From NCBI GenBank assembly GCA_964588385.1, contig CAZPPG010000018.1, forward strand, positions 1-64,000: DNA of 64,000 nucleotides, in the 5' to 3' direction. Source of the stretch: JAHBWV01 sp964588385 (lineage in GTDB: Bacteria > Planctomycetota > Phycisphaerae > Phycisphaerales > UBA1924). The notes under the pieces were generated by a model, which made no database searches, was not told the DNA's origin, and saw nothing but the letters and a program-made list of their open reading frames with translations. Positions 16,399 to 24,361 of the stretch are shown in pieces (the stretch's first letter is position 1; each line of letters begins with the position of its first letter). The position numbers and the translations under genes are program-made.

Positions 16399-17370
16399 AT
16401 GACTATGAACACACAACGCACGCCGACCGTTTCGCGCGAACAATCGTCCATGGACCCGATCCGGATCGCCTGCGTCCGCTACCTCAACACTGTCGTGCTG
16501 ATCGAAGGGCTCGCCGCGCTCAAAGAGGTCGCGCTGATTCCCACCGTCCCCTCGCGCATCGCCGACATGGTGCTCGGCAACGAGGCCGACATCGGTCTGG
16601 TCTCCCTCGTCGACGCGCTGCGCCCCACGCCGGACGCCGAACGCACCGCATCGCCCGCGCTCTCCCTCCTTCCCGTCGGCATGATCGGCTGCGATGGCCC
16701 CACGCTCACGGTGCGCCTCTTCTCTTCCGTGCCCCTCGATCAGATCACGCGTATCCATGCCGACACCGACAGCCACACCTCCGTCGCGCTCGCACGCGTG
16801 CTCATGAGAGACCGCTTCGGCGTCGATCCCGCCATCCTTCCTTTCAATGCACGCGAGCACATGCCCGTCTGGCTCTCGGGCGGCTCCCAAGAAGGCTCGG
16901 AGGCCGGCGCGTGGCCCGAGGCCATGCTCCTCATCGGCGACAAGGTCGTCACCGACTCACCGCCCGCCGTGCGCTACCCCCATCAGCTCGATCTGGGCGA
17001 AGCATGGCACGCCCTCACAGGCCTGCCATTCGTCTACGCCGCATGGGCGTGCAGGGCGGGTGAAGAGGCCTCGCCACGCATTCGACACGCGGCCAACCTC
17101 CTCGATCGCCAGCTCCGGCACAATCTGACGCGCATCGACTGGATCATCACCCGCCGCGCCGGCGAGCACCGCTGGCCCCTGGACCTGGCCCGCCCGTATC
17201 TCGGCCACCTGCTCCGCTTCCAAGTCGGCCCGCGCGAGCAGGCCGGCGCCGGCGCGTTCGCTGCGCGCGCCCACGCGATGGGCATCACCGCCCTCCCTCT
17301 TCCCCACTGGGCGCCGCTCGCCCCTTCGGCCGATCCGGCCGTGGCCCCGCCGGTCCCGGCCTTTCCCTGA
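16399..17370 (+). CDS. mqnA: Chorismate dehydratase-like menaquinone biosynthesis protein (futalosine pathway)
   Basis: This is a 323-residue protein of the MqnA/MqnD family. Motifs seen are RIACVRYLNTVVLIEGL near the start, PSRIADMVLGNEADIGLVSL, a central LIGDKVV, and LDLGEAWHALTGLPFVYAAWA. MqnA converts chorismate to 3-[(1-carboxyvinyl)oxy]benzoate, the first step of the futalosine route to menaquinone. Several ATGs are possible (16399, 16405, 16450); the family normally begins a few residues before the RIACVRYLN motif, so 16450 is a good alternative. The stop is 3 bases before the next ATG, so the sigma-like gene downstream is in the same operon. No other futalosine genes are present in the window. 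Confidence 0.82.
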   Translation: MTMNTQRTPTVSREQSSMDPIRIACVRYLNTVVLIEGLAALKEVALIPTVPSRIADMVLGNEADIGLVSLVDALRPTPDAERTASPALSLLPVGMIGCDGPTLTVRLFSSVPLDQITRIHADTDSHTSVALARVLMRDRFGVDPAILPFNAREHMPVWLSGGSQEGSEAGAWPEAMLLIGDKVVTDSPPAVRYPHQLDLGEAWHALTGLPFVYAAWACRAGEEASPRIRHAANLLDRQLRHNLTRIDWIITRRAGEHRWPLDLARPYLGHLLRFQVGPREQAGAGAFAARAHAMGITALPLPHWAPLAPSADPAVAPPVPAFP

Positions 17371-17373
17371 GAC

Positions 17374-19122
17374 ATGCCGCCACTCCCGCGTATCTCCGTT
17401 CCCGCCCTCGCACGCCTCGCGGAGGAGCTCCGCTTCGCGCCGCGCGATGCGCTCATCCGAGACCTCGATCGCATCGAGCGCCTGGCCGCCGAGATCGATG
17501 AGCACGGCGAGTTCCCCGAAGAGTGGATCAGCTTCCGCATCACGGGCTTTCGAGCCGATGCACCCGCCGGCGTTGACACACCCAGAGGCGCCCGCGGCAA
17601 TCACTCGTCGGGAGCGCCCGTTGCGGGGCGCGACCTGCTCCGCGATCTCTCCGCCCTCGCCGAGCGCCTGAGCGCGGCCGCACGCCTGACCGCCCCCGAG
17701 GGCTCCCTCACCCTCGCCGAACTCGCCTCGCGCTGGAGCGTCAGCACGAAGACCATCGAGCGTCTGCGCCGGCGCGGTCTGATCGCGCGCCGCGTGGTCG
17801 ACGATGCGGGTCGTTCACGCCTGGCCTTTGCTTCACACGTCGTGGATCGATTCGCTGCGGCTCACTCCGAGGAGATTCGGCGGGCCGGCGCGTACTCGCG
17901 GACACCGGCGATCACCCGCGCCCGCGTGATCCGTTGCGCTCGCCTCTATCGCGCGGTCGGGCTTTCACTCAACCAGGCTGCGCTGCGCATCGCGCTCCGC
18001 TACGGGCGCAGCCACGAGGCCATCCGCCAGCAACTCATCCGCCACGACCAGCTCGCCATTGAGCGCACGCAGCCGCCCATCTTCGCGTGGCGGGGCTCGC
18101 TGCGCTCGACGCGGACGCACGACGCATTGGAGCAGATCGCACGGGGCGTCGAGCCCCGCGCGATCGCCCGGCGCCTGGGACGATCGCCCCACGCCGTTCG
18201 GCGCTCCACCAACATCCTCCGTGCCGACCGGCTCCGCTCGCTCGCATTGGCCTCCGTTCCACCGGGTGCACACGCGCCGCCCCCGCTCGCGCTCACCGCT
18301 CCCCCTCTGGATTCTCCCCACGCCCGTGACGGCCTCGGCGAACCCGGCACGGCCGACCTGCTGGCGTTCATTCGTGGCGCACGTCTCCGCGAGGTCCCGC
18401 TCGGCGTTGTCGAGCGCGCCCGCGCGGTCGCGCTCCGCGCCCTGCTCGGGCGGGCGGGCTTGTGGATCGCCGCGCTCGATCACGCGTGGCCCTCGCCGGG
18501 CGCCCTGGACACCATCGAGACCGCGCTTCGCTGGGCCGCGCGTCTCAAGGCCGAACTCCTTCGCGCCCACCTTGCCCTCATCATCCAGACGATCGAGGCC
18601 CGGGCCGCGCTCAAGCTGGACGAACAACGGGCCCCGCGCGCGCTCCAACTGGTCGAGCTCGGGCTGAACGCCGGCGCCCGCGCCATCGACGCCTTCGATC
18701 CGGCAAAGGGCGGTCGCGTCGCCGCGCCGATCACACTCCTGGTTACCCGTGACGTCTCGCGCTGGATCAAGGCCGCTCCCGTCCAGGAACCCGAGCCCGC
18801 GGGACGCGCACTCCCCCGTCTGACGAGCGGCATCGAGTTCCCCGACTGGACGCGTCGCGTCGCGCCATGGCAGGAGTGGCTCGAGCCCGACGCCTCCATC
18901 CGGCGACGGTCCGAGGCCGTCTCTCCACACGCGCGCGCCGTCATGGGGCTCCGCCACGGCTGGCCGGAATGGGCCTCACGCACATCGCCCGCGCCGGCTC
19001 GCCCTCACACCTGCGCCGAGATCGCCGCGCTCCTCAAGATCACCCCCACCGCTGTTGCTCGCCTTGAACGCCGCGCCATCCGCGAGGCGCTCGTCGCCCC
19101 CGCGCCGGGAGCCGCCACATGA
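17374..19122 (+). CDS. Degenerate sigma-70-like multi-HTH protein
   Basis: This 582-residue, very Arg/Ala-rich protein has no membrane segment. Residues about 111-163 form a MerR/excisionase-like HTH (LTLAELASRWSVSTKTIERL). Two further HTH-like segments follow at about 183-228 and 250-290. Residues about 392-469 resemble sigma region 2: LRAHLALIIQTIEARAAL, LNAGARAIDAFDPAKGGRV and LLVTRDVSRWIK parallel the N-LRLV, L-G-L-A-FD--RG--F and I--I-R-I positions. Residues about 523-573 resemble region 4 (TCAEIAALLKITPTAVARLE, then RRAIREAL). Core-binding residues look eroded, so it may be an anti- or pseudo-sigma regulator. It sits 3 bases after mqnA and 10 before dtd. Confidence 0.65.
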   Translation: MPPLPRISVPALARLAEELRFAPRDALIRDLDRIERLAAEIDEHGEFPEEWISFRITGFRADAPAGVDTPRGARGNHSSGAPVAGRDLLRDLSALAERLSAAARLTAPEGSLTLAELASRWSVSTKTIERLRRRGLIARRVVDDAGRSRLAFASHVVDRFAAAHSEEIRRAGAYSRTPAITRARVIRCARLYRAVGLSLNQAALRIALRYGRSHEAIRQQLIRHDQLAIERTQPPIFAWRGSLRSTRTHDALEQIARGVEPRAIARRLGRSPHAVRRSTNILRADRLRSLALASVPPGAHAPPPLALTAPPLDSPHARDGLGEPGTADLLAFIRGARLREVPLGVVERARAVALRALLGRAGLWIAALDHAWPSPGALDTIETALRWAARLKAELLRAHLALIIQTIEARAALKLDEQRAPRALQLVELGLNAGARAIDAFDPAKGGRVAAPITLLVTRDVSRWIKAAPVQEPEPAGRALPRLTSGIEFPDWTRRVAPWQEWLEPDASIRRRSEAVSPHARAVMGLRHGWPEWASRTSPAPARPHTCAEIAALLKITPTAVARLERRAIREALVAPAPGAAT

Positions 19123-19132
19123 GAGCCGCATC

Positions 19133-19597
19133 ATGAGATCCGTCGTCCAGCGCGTCGCACGCGCCTCCGTGACGTGCGCCACCCCAGAAGGCAGCGTCGC
19201 GCGCCACATCTCCCGCGGCCTGGTCGTCCTCGTGGGCATCTACGAGACCGACACCGATGCCGACCGCGTCTGGCTTGCCGACAAACTCCCCAACCTGCGC
19301 ATCTTCACAGACGAGGCGGGTCCCATGGCAGGCAAGATGAACCTCTCCGTCCTCGACATCAAGGGCTCGATCCTTCTGGTCCCAAACTTCACCGTGGCCG
19401 GTGATGCAAAGAAGGGCCGGCGCCCGTCGTTCGATGCCGCGATGCGCCCGGAGCGCGCCGCTCCGACGTTCGACGCCCTCGCTGCGGACCTTCGCGCCAA
19501 GGGCGTGCCCGTCGAGACCGGCTTCTTCGGGGGCGACATGCTGGTAGAGATATTGAACGACGGGCCGGCCACGATCATCCTGGACTCGCGCGCGTAA
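19133..19597 (+). CDS. dtd: D-aminoacyl-tRNA deacylase
   Basis: This 154-residue protein is full length for DTD. It starts MRSVVQRVARASVT, followed by GLVVLVGI, WLADKLPNLRIF and KMNLSVLDIKGSILLVPNFT. The RRPSF motif is present (KKGRRPSFDAAM), as is the Gly-Pro element near the end (LNDGPATIILDS) that forms the chiral-proofreading site by a cross-subunit cis Gly-Pro. It removes D-amino acids and glycine from mischarged tRNA. Two common family residues are changed: SQFT reads PNFT and GPVT reads GPAT. ATG 19133 was chosen over an upstream in-frame ATG because homology starts exactly there; it is 10 bases after the stop of the sigma-like gene. Confidence 0.93.
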   Translation: MRSVVQRVARASVTCATPEGSVARHISRGLVVLVGIYETDTDADRVWLADKLPNLRIFTDEAGPMAGKMNLSVLDIKGSILLVPNFTVAGDAKKGRRPSFDAAMRPERAAPTFDALAADLRAKGVPVETGFFGGDMLVEILNDGPATIILDSRA

Positions 19598-19639
19598 TCA
19601 CGGCGAGTCAGCGCGTCTGAGCAGACACCGTCGCGGCTC

Positions 19640-21409
19640 TCACCCGTTCCACTTCCAGCTCGGCCGCGCCTCCGGCCCGACCTTCTGGTTCAGCAACTCC
19701 ACCCGGATCAGTTCCACCGGGATCGCGCCGCACTTCAGGATCGCGTCGTGGAACTCCTTCTCCGTCATCAGCCCCGAATCCACGCACTCCTTGCGCAGCG
19801 TCCGGAACTGCAGGCCGCCGATCATGTACGCGATCTGATACAGCGGCCCGTAGTCGCCCCCGATGAACCGCCTCACCTCGCTCGTCGCCGTCAGACGCTC
19901 GTGGCCCACGCGATCGACGAGGAAGTCGATCATCTCCTGCGGCTGCATCTCTCCCAACTGGAACTTCATCGACACGATGATCCGCGCCGCCCTGTGCATC
20001 CGCCAGAAGAGCATCCCGATCCGCTGCTCCGGCGTCGCGCCGTACCCCATATCCCACAGCAGCATCTCCCAGTAGAGCGCCCACCCCTCCACCAGGAACG
20101 GCGTGCCGAAAGCGCGGCGATACGTCCGCTCGCGCTGGGCAAAGAATGACTGGAGGTGATGCCCCGGGATCAACTCGTGCGGGGCGACGATTCGCATGAA
20201 GTAGCGGTTGTTGCCGCGCATCGACATGATCTTGTCGTCGTGGGCCATGCCGCTCGTCGGATACGCGATCAGGAACGCCTGCGGCCCGTACGCCGCGAAA
20301 GGAAGCGTCCGCTGCCCCTCCGCCGACAGCATCGTCTGACGCCAGATCTCATTGGCCAGGTCCGGCACCGTCAGCATGTCGCGCGACGTCACGAAGTCGA
20401 TCGCCTCACGCGTCAGCTCCGTCGTTAACGCCGCCTGCTCACCCGGCCCCACGTGCTGCTTCTTCACATGCTCCAGCCCGTCGCGCCAGTTCTCAAAGCC
20501 GAGCTCCGCCGCGGCTTTCTTCATCTCCGCTTCGCACCACGCGAACTCACGCTCGCCGATCGCGAGGATGTCCTCGGGCGTGTACGCGATCCACTCCGTC
20601 GCCAGGTCCTGCACGAGCTTCTCGCGCCCGATGGGATCGCCAACGAGCGGATCATCCGGCTCGCCCTTGATTCCGGCGATGCTCTCGCGCAGGTACTTGG
20701 CGTACTGCTCCATCTCGCGCTGCGCCTCGGCGTAGGGCGCGCTCACCCACCAGTCGAACTCGGGGATGTACTGCGCGAAGTACTCGTTCCACTGGCGGAG
20801 CGTGCCGCGGAGCTCGTCCACCGCCCGGGCCGCACGGCGCGCCACGACCGCCGACACCTCGATCGGCGCCTCGCCATCCGCGTACTCGGCCTTCCGCTGG
20901 TCCGCGGGCTTCTTTCCCTCTTCGATCCGCGTACGCGCATTCTTGATCTGCTTCTTGAACTCGGCCAGCGTCGCCGCGGCTTCTTCGGGCTTCACGCCCT
21001 CCAGTCGCGACCGCTGCTCCTCCATCGCCACGATGGCATCCCGGAAGGGCAGGATCTCCTTCATCTGTTCCCATTGCCGCCGCTGCTGCTGGATCTCGTT
21101 GCGGTCCGCCTCCAACTTGGTGCGCATGAGCAGGTAATCGACGCGCCCGCTCCGACCAAGCTCGCCGTGGTTGACCTGCTTGAGCCGCGCGAACCCCTCC
21201 TCGATCAGCTTCTCCCGTCGCGCCATCGCCGTCTCCGACCACGCCGCGTCATAGAACACGCCGATCGACCGCTCGTCCGCGCTGTACTGCTCGATGAACG
21301 TCCGCATCGAGTCGGCGTCATCGAACGCCGGAGGCGCGGCACACGCGCTACAGCCGATGGTGAACCCTGCCAAGCACGCCGCGATGCGAATCAGAACCAG
21401 ACGCTTCAT
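19640..21409 (-). CDS. DUF885 family exported protein
   Basis: This 589-residue protein has an N-terminal hydrophobic leader ending in CSACAAPP, possibly a lipobox (TIGC) though the -3 residue is not the usual Leu. The catalytic-looking motif HELIPGHHLQ sits in the C-terminal third, with FLVEGWALYWE further on; together these match the metal-binding H-E-x-x-H arrangement of DUF885 proteins, a group related to gluzincin peptidases. Long helical parts lie between. ATG 21409 has GGAG seven bases upstream. Likely a periplasmic or outer-surface metallopeptidase. Substrate unknown. Confidence 0.83.
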   Translation of the reverse strand: MKRLVLIRIAACLAGFTIGCSACAAPPAFDDADSMRTFIEQYSADERSIGVFYDAAWSETAMARREKLIEEGFARLKQVNHGELGRSGRVDYLLMRTKLEADRNEIQQQRRQWEQMKEILPFRDAIVAMEEQRSRLEGVKPEEAAATLAEFKKQIKNARTRIEEGKKPADQRKAEYADGEAPIEVSAVVARRAARAVDELRGTLRQWNEYFAQYIPEFDWWVSAPYAEAQREMEQYAKYLRESIAGIKGEPDDPLVGDPIGREKLVQDLATEWIAYTPEDILAIGEREFAWCEAEMKKAAAELGFENWRDGLEHVKKQHVGPGEQAALTTELTREAIDFVTSRDMLTVPDLANEIWRQTMLSAEGQRTLPFAAYGPQAFLIAYPTSGMAHDDKIMSMRGNNRYFMRIVAPHELIPGHHLQSFFAQRERTYRRAFGTPFLVEGWALYWEMLLWDMGYGATPEQRIGMLFWRMHRAARIIVSMKFQLGEMQPQEMIDFLVDRVGHERLTATSEVRRFIGGDYGPLYQIAYMIGGLQFRTLRKECVDSGLMTEKEFHDAILKCGAIPVELIRVELLNQKVGPEARPSWKWNG

Positions 21410-21560
21410 CGAACGACTCCTGGGTGGACCGACGCTCGCACCCGACTCCGGATGCCTGGGGGATCCCAGTGTACCGACTGCACGGTTTTACGATGCCTGG
21501 CGCAGGGCGTCCCGGACTTGCGTTGCGGTACGATGGATAAGAGCAGCGAGGAGGACGTTG

Positions 21561-22400
21561 ATGGAACTTCCAAAGGGCCTCACGGAGGCGTATCGGGAAC
21601 AGCTCCTACGCGAGCGGAAAGTCCATGAGGAAATAGGCCGGGCGCCACTGCAAACATTAACCGGCGTGGTGTCGCCTCTTGGCGCGTGTTGCGGCCGAAG
21701 GCAAGGCGAGCCGTGGAAGCTTTGGTTTTGGCTCGCCGCGTGGCGAGTCGCAGGAGGTCCATTGAGCCATCGCAAGCTCAAGGTCTACAAGTGTGGCCAA
21801 GAAAGATCCGTGGAGAAGGAGTCGAAGAAGATTGAGCGATGCACGCTCGTGACTATGCGTGCACACGTTCTGGTCGAGAACGAGCTAGCCGAACCCCAGG
21901 CGATTCTTGTCGGAATGCCGGCGTCCACAACGGATGCCGAGTTCGACGATCTCATCCGAGAGCTGACGACACCTATCGTCGTCCGTCACGATCGCTTTGG
22001 CGACTTCGCGTTGGATCAGCATCGCACAACGTTTGAGGGACGAACCGTTTGGCGCGGTGCAGATGTTCGCGTTTCAATCGACGGCGAGTCCGCCGAGGAG
22101 TGCCGCGCAGGGCTCGTGACCCTCGCGGCAGTCGTCGCCAACACCGACTGGTGGCACGAGTGGATGAAGCAAGAGGTTGCCCCGCGCGTGATGAAGATTC
22201 TGCACGATTGGGCCGAGGAGGATTTCCCGGCGCCGAGTGAGCAGGAACTGCTCGACGTTCTCGCGTTGGAGAACATCTCCATCTATCAAGACGGCAACAT
22301 CGAGCTGTTCTATGACTTCGGGGACTTTGCGGGAGGCCACGGCCTGCTTGTGAAGACCTCGCTCACCGGCGTGTACAAGGACGACGAACTCCTCGGCTAG
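21561..22400 (+). CDS. DUF2262 domain protein
   Basis: This 279-residue soluble protein starts at ATG 21561, which follows an excellent ribosome site (AGGAGG, seven bases away). The N-terminal half includes LTGVVSPLG, FWLAAWRVAGGPL and VTMRAHVLVENELAEPQAIL. The C-terminal half holds the DUF2262-type core: FGDFALDQHRTTFEGRTVWRG, a long helix (MKQEVAPRVMKILHDWAEED) and the closing ELFYDFGDFAGGHGLLV. Proteins of this type recur in planctomycete genomes, often in accessory positions, without a known activity. Base composition is a little less GC-rich than its neighbours, so lateral acquisition is possible. It is divergent from the DUF885 gene. Confidence 0.75.
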   Translation: MELPKGLTEAYREQLLRERKVHEEIGRAPLQTLTGVVSPLGACCGRRQGEPWKLWFWLAAWRVAGGPLSHRKLKVYKCGQERSVEKESKKIERCTLVTMRAHVLVENELAEPQAILVGMPASTTDAEFDDLIRELTTPIVVRHDRFGDFALDQHRTTFEGRTVWRGADVRVSIDGESAEECRAGLVTLAAVVANTDWWHEWMKQEVAPRVMKILHDWAEEDFPAPSEQELLDVLALENISIYQDGNIELFYDFGDFAGGHGLLVKTSLTGVYKDDELLG

Positions 22401-22404
22401 GGTT

Positions 22405-22585
22405 CGGTCGGACCCGAGCCCTCCGCGCTGAAACTCTTCTCCAAGTCTTCCCGTCTCTATCTCTTCTAGCCTTCCGTGTGCTCGGAGGTGAATCCCCTTC
22501 TTCTCCGCGTTCTCCGCGGCCCTCCGCGTTGAAACTCTTCTCCGCACTCTCCGCGTCGAGTCCACCCCCCGCGAACAATCCCCCG
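22405..22585. repeat. Degenerate ACGCGGAG-type short repeats
   Basis: On the minus strand this gap is made of variations on AACGCGGAG and CGCGGAGAAGAG (for example CAACGCGGAGG, GAACGCGGAGAAGA, CAGCGCGGAGG). The same words recur at 42210-42350. No open reading frame of note lies here. This kind of dispersed purine-rich repeat is common between genes in several phyla; its origin is not clear. Confidence 0.6.
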
Positions 22586-24021
22586 TGCCCGACGATCCCA
22601 TCCCACCCCCGCTCGACGCCGACGGCTTCCTCCCGTCCGACGCACCCCCGCCCTGGGGGAGTGAGTCGCGCGACGCCCGCCTCACACGCCTGCTCAAGAA
22701 GGCCCGCTCGCTCCCGGAGATCCCCGGCGTCTACCTGATGAAGGACCACACCGGCATCGTCCTCTACGTCGGCAAGGCCTCGCGCCTGCCCGATCGCGTC
22801 GCCTCCTACTTCATCCCATCCGCCGACCTCGGGTTCAAGAAGCACCCGATGCTCGACCTCGTCCACGACTTTGAGATCCTCCCCTGCGAGGGCGAGTGGG
22901 AGGCGCTCCTCGCCGAGAACCGCCTCATCAAGGACATCCAGCCCCGCTTCAACGCCCGACTCACCGACGACAAGACCTTCCCTTATCTCGTCGTCACACA
23001 GCGTGAGGACTTCCCCCGCGTTTTCATCACCCGGAACCCGGGCGGCATCGAGGAGGACGGCTCCGTCGCCCCCGAGATGAAGGGCGCCAGGATCTACGGC
23101 CCCTTCACAAACGTCGGCGCCCTCCGCGAAGCCGTCCAGATCCTGCAGCGTGTCTTCAAGTTCCGCACGTGCAAGCTCGACATCATCGACGGCGACGAAC
23201 GCAACAAGTACTTCCGCCCCTGCCTCCTCTTCGCCATCAACCAGTGCACCGCGCCGTGTGCCGCCAAGATCACCAGGGACGGCTACCGCATCGACATCGA
23301 TCACTTCGTCCGCTTCCTCGGCTCCAAGCGCAGCATCATGCTCCGCGAGATGCGCCAGGAAATGGAGCGTGAGTCCGCCGCCCTCAACTTCGAGCGCGCC
23401 GCCGTCCTCCGCGACCAGATCCGAGCCATCGAGAAGCTCGATGAGCGCGCCGGACGCGGCGAGGGGTGGCAGCCCGAAACCGAGCTCGAACGCCTCGACC
23501 CCAGGAAGGCCCTCGCCTCCCTCCAGAAAACCCTCTCGCTCGATGAGCCCATCCGCTGCATCGAGGGGATCGACATCGCCCACCTCCAAGGCGGCGAGAC
23601 CGTCGGGTCCAAGGTCTGCTTCGTCGATGGCCGTCCTCTCAAGAGCCAGTACCGGCGATTCCGCATCAAGTCCGTCACCAACGACGACTACGCCTCGATC
23701 CGCGAGGTTGTCAGCCGCCGGTATCGCGAGGCGGGCGCGGGCCAGGAGCTCTACCCCGAGGTCATCCTGATCGACGGCGGGCTCGGACAACTCCACGCCG
23801 CCATGTCCGCCTTCGAGCAGCTCGACGTCAAGCCCCCCATGGTCATCTCCCTCGCGAAGAAAGAGGAACTCATCTACATCCAGGCCCGCACCGAGCCCAT
23901 CCGCCTCGGCCGCGACAATCTCGGGCTCCGCCTCTGCCAGCAGATCCGCGACGAGGCACACCGCTTCGCCCAGCACTACCACCACGTCCTCCGGCGCAAG
24001 AAGACGCTCGATGAGGACTGA
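22585..24021 (+). CDS. uvrC: Excinuclease ABC subunit C, short form
   Basis: This 478-residue protein has a GIY-YIG nuclease domain near the N-terminus (EIPGVYLMKDHTGIVLYVGK, about 50-70), YGPFTNVGALREAV, and the cysteine-rich segment CLLFAINQCTAPC. A UVR helical hairpin follows (ESAALNFERAAVLRDQI), then the RNase-H-like nuclease domain (IEGIDIAHLQG, EVILIDGGLGQLHAA, RDEAHRFAQHYH). UvrC makes both incisions in nucleotide excision repair. It ends right after the RNase-H domain, so the C-terminal tandem helix-hairpin-helix domain of typical 600-residue UvrC is missing, and nothing like it follows downstream. The GTG start at 22585 has no obvious ribosome site. Confidence 0.92.
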   Translation: MPDDPIPPPLDADGFLPSDAPPPWGSESRDARLTRLLKKARSLPEIPGVYLMKDHTGIVLYVGKASRLPDRVASYFIPSADLGFKKHPMLDLVHDFEILPCEGEWEALLAENRLIKDIQPRFNARLTDDKTFPYLVVTQREDFPRVFITRNPGGIEEDGSVAPEMKGARIYGPFTNVGALREAVQILQRVFKFRTCKLDIIDGDERNKYFRPCLLFAINQCTAPCAAKITRDGYRIDIDHFVRFLGSKRSIMLREMRQEMERESAALNFERAAVLRDQIRAIEKLDERAGRGEGWQPETELERLDPRKALASLQKTLSLDEPIRCIEGIDIAHLQGGETVGSKVCFVDGRPLKSQYRRFRIKSVTNDDYASIREVVSRRYREAGAGQELYPEVILIDGGLGQLHAAMSAFEQLDVKPPMVISLAKKEELIYIQARTEPIRLGRDNLGLRLCQQIRDEAHRFAQHYHHVLRRKKTLDED

Positions 24022-24361
24022 GCCCGCAGCCAGACCCCTCCCCTCGCCCGAGAACCGCAGCGATCCCTGAATTTGCCGCCATTCGGATCCTGTCCGGTCC
24101 AAGTCCGCGCGCCGATCATGTAAAGTCCCGTCTCAGTCCTTCTGTCCAAGTCCCCGGAAGTTCTCGGATCCCGGGGCCGTGGAAGCGGTGGTGGTTGGGT
24201 GAACTCTGCGGCGTGCGGCGGGGCAAACGCACATCGCGATCAGGATCTTGTCCGACCTGCCTTGCAGATCGCGCCGACGTTATAGGTTCGGGGCGCGCCC
24301 CCCTTCAACCCTGCACACGCTCCCGCCCGCGCATCCAGATACCCAGAGGCGAGCCACAGCC
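24022..24361. other. Intergenic region upstream of the glycosidase gene
   Basis: No gene is supported in these 340 bases. The stretch is GC-rich and likely contains the promoter of the large gene at 24362, but I find no convincing -35/-10 pair; TATAGG near 24281 is the best -10-like word. A perfect GGGGCGCGCCCC palindrome lies near 24290-24301. No terminator with a T-tract is visible after uvrC. Confidence 0.4.

Noticed and set aside
21700..21740. GGCGAGCC...GGCTCGCC inverted repeat in the DUF2262 gene, suspected insertion
   Set aside because: The surrounding residues fit the N-terminal part usual for such proteins and the frame is intact, so this is ordinary coding sequence.
24270..24300. 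TTGCAG...TATAGG as a promoter for the large glycosidase
   Set aside because: The spacing is about 13 bases, too short for a sigma-70 promoter.
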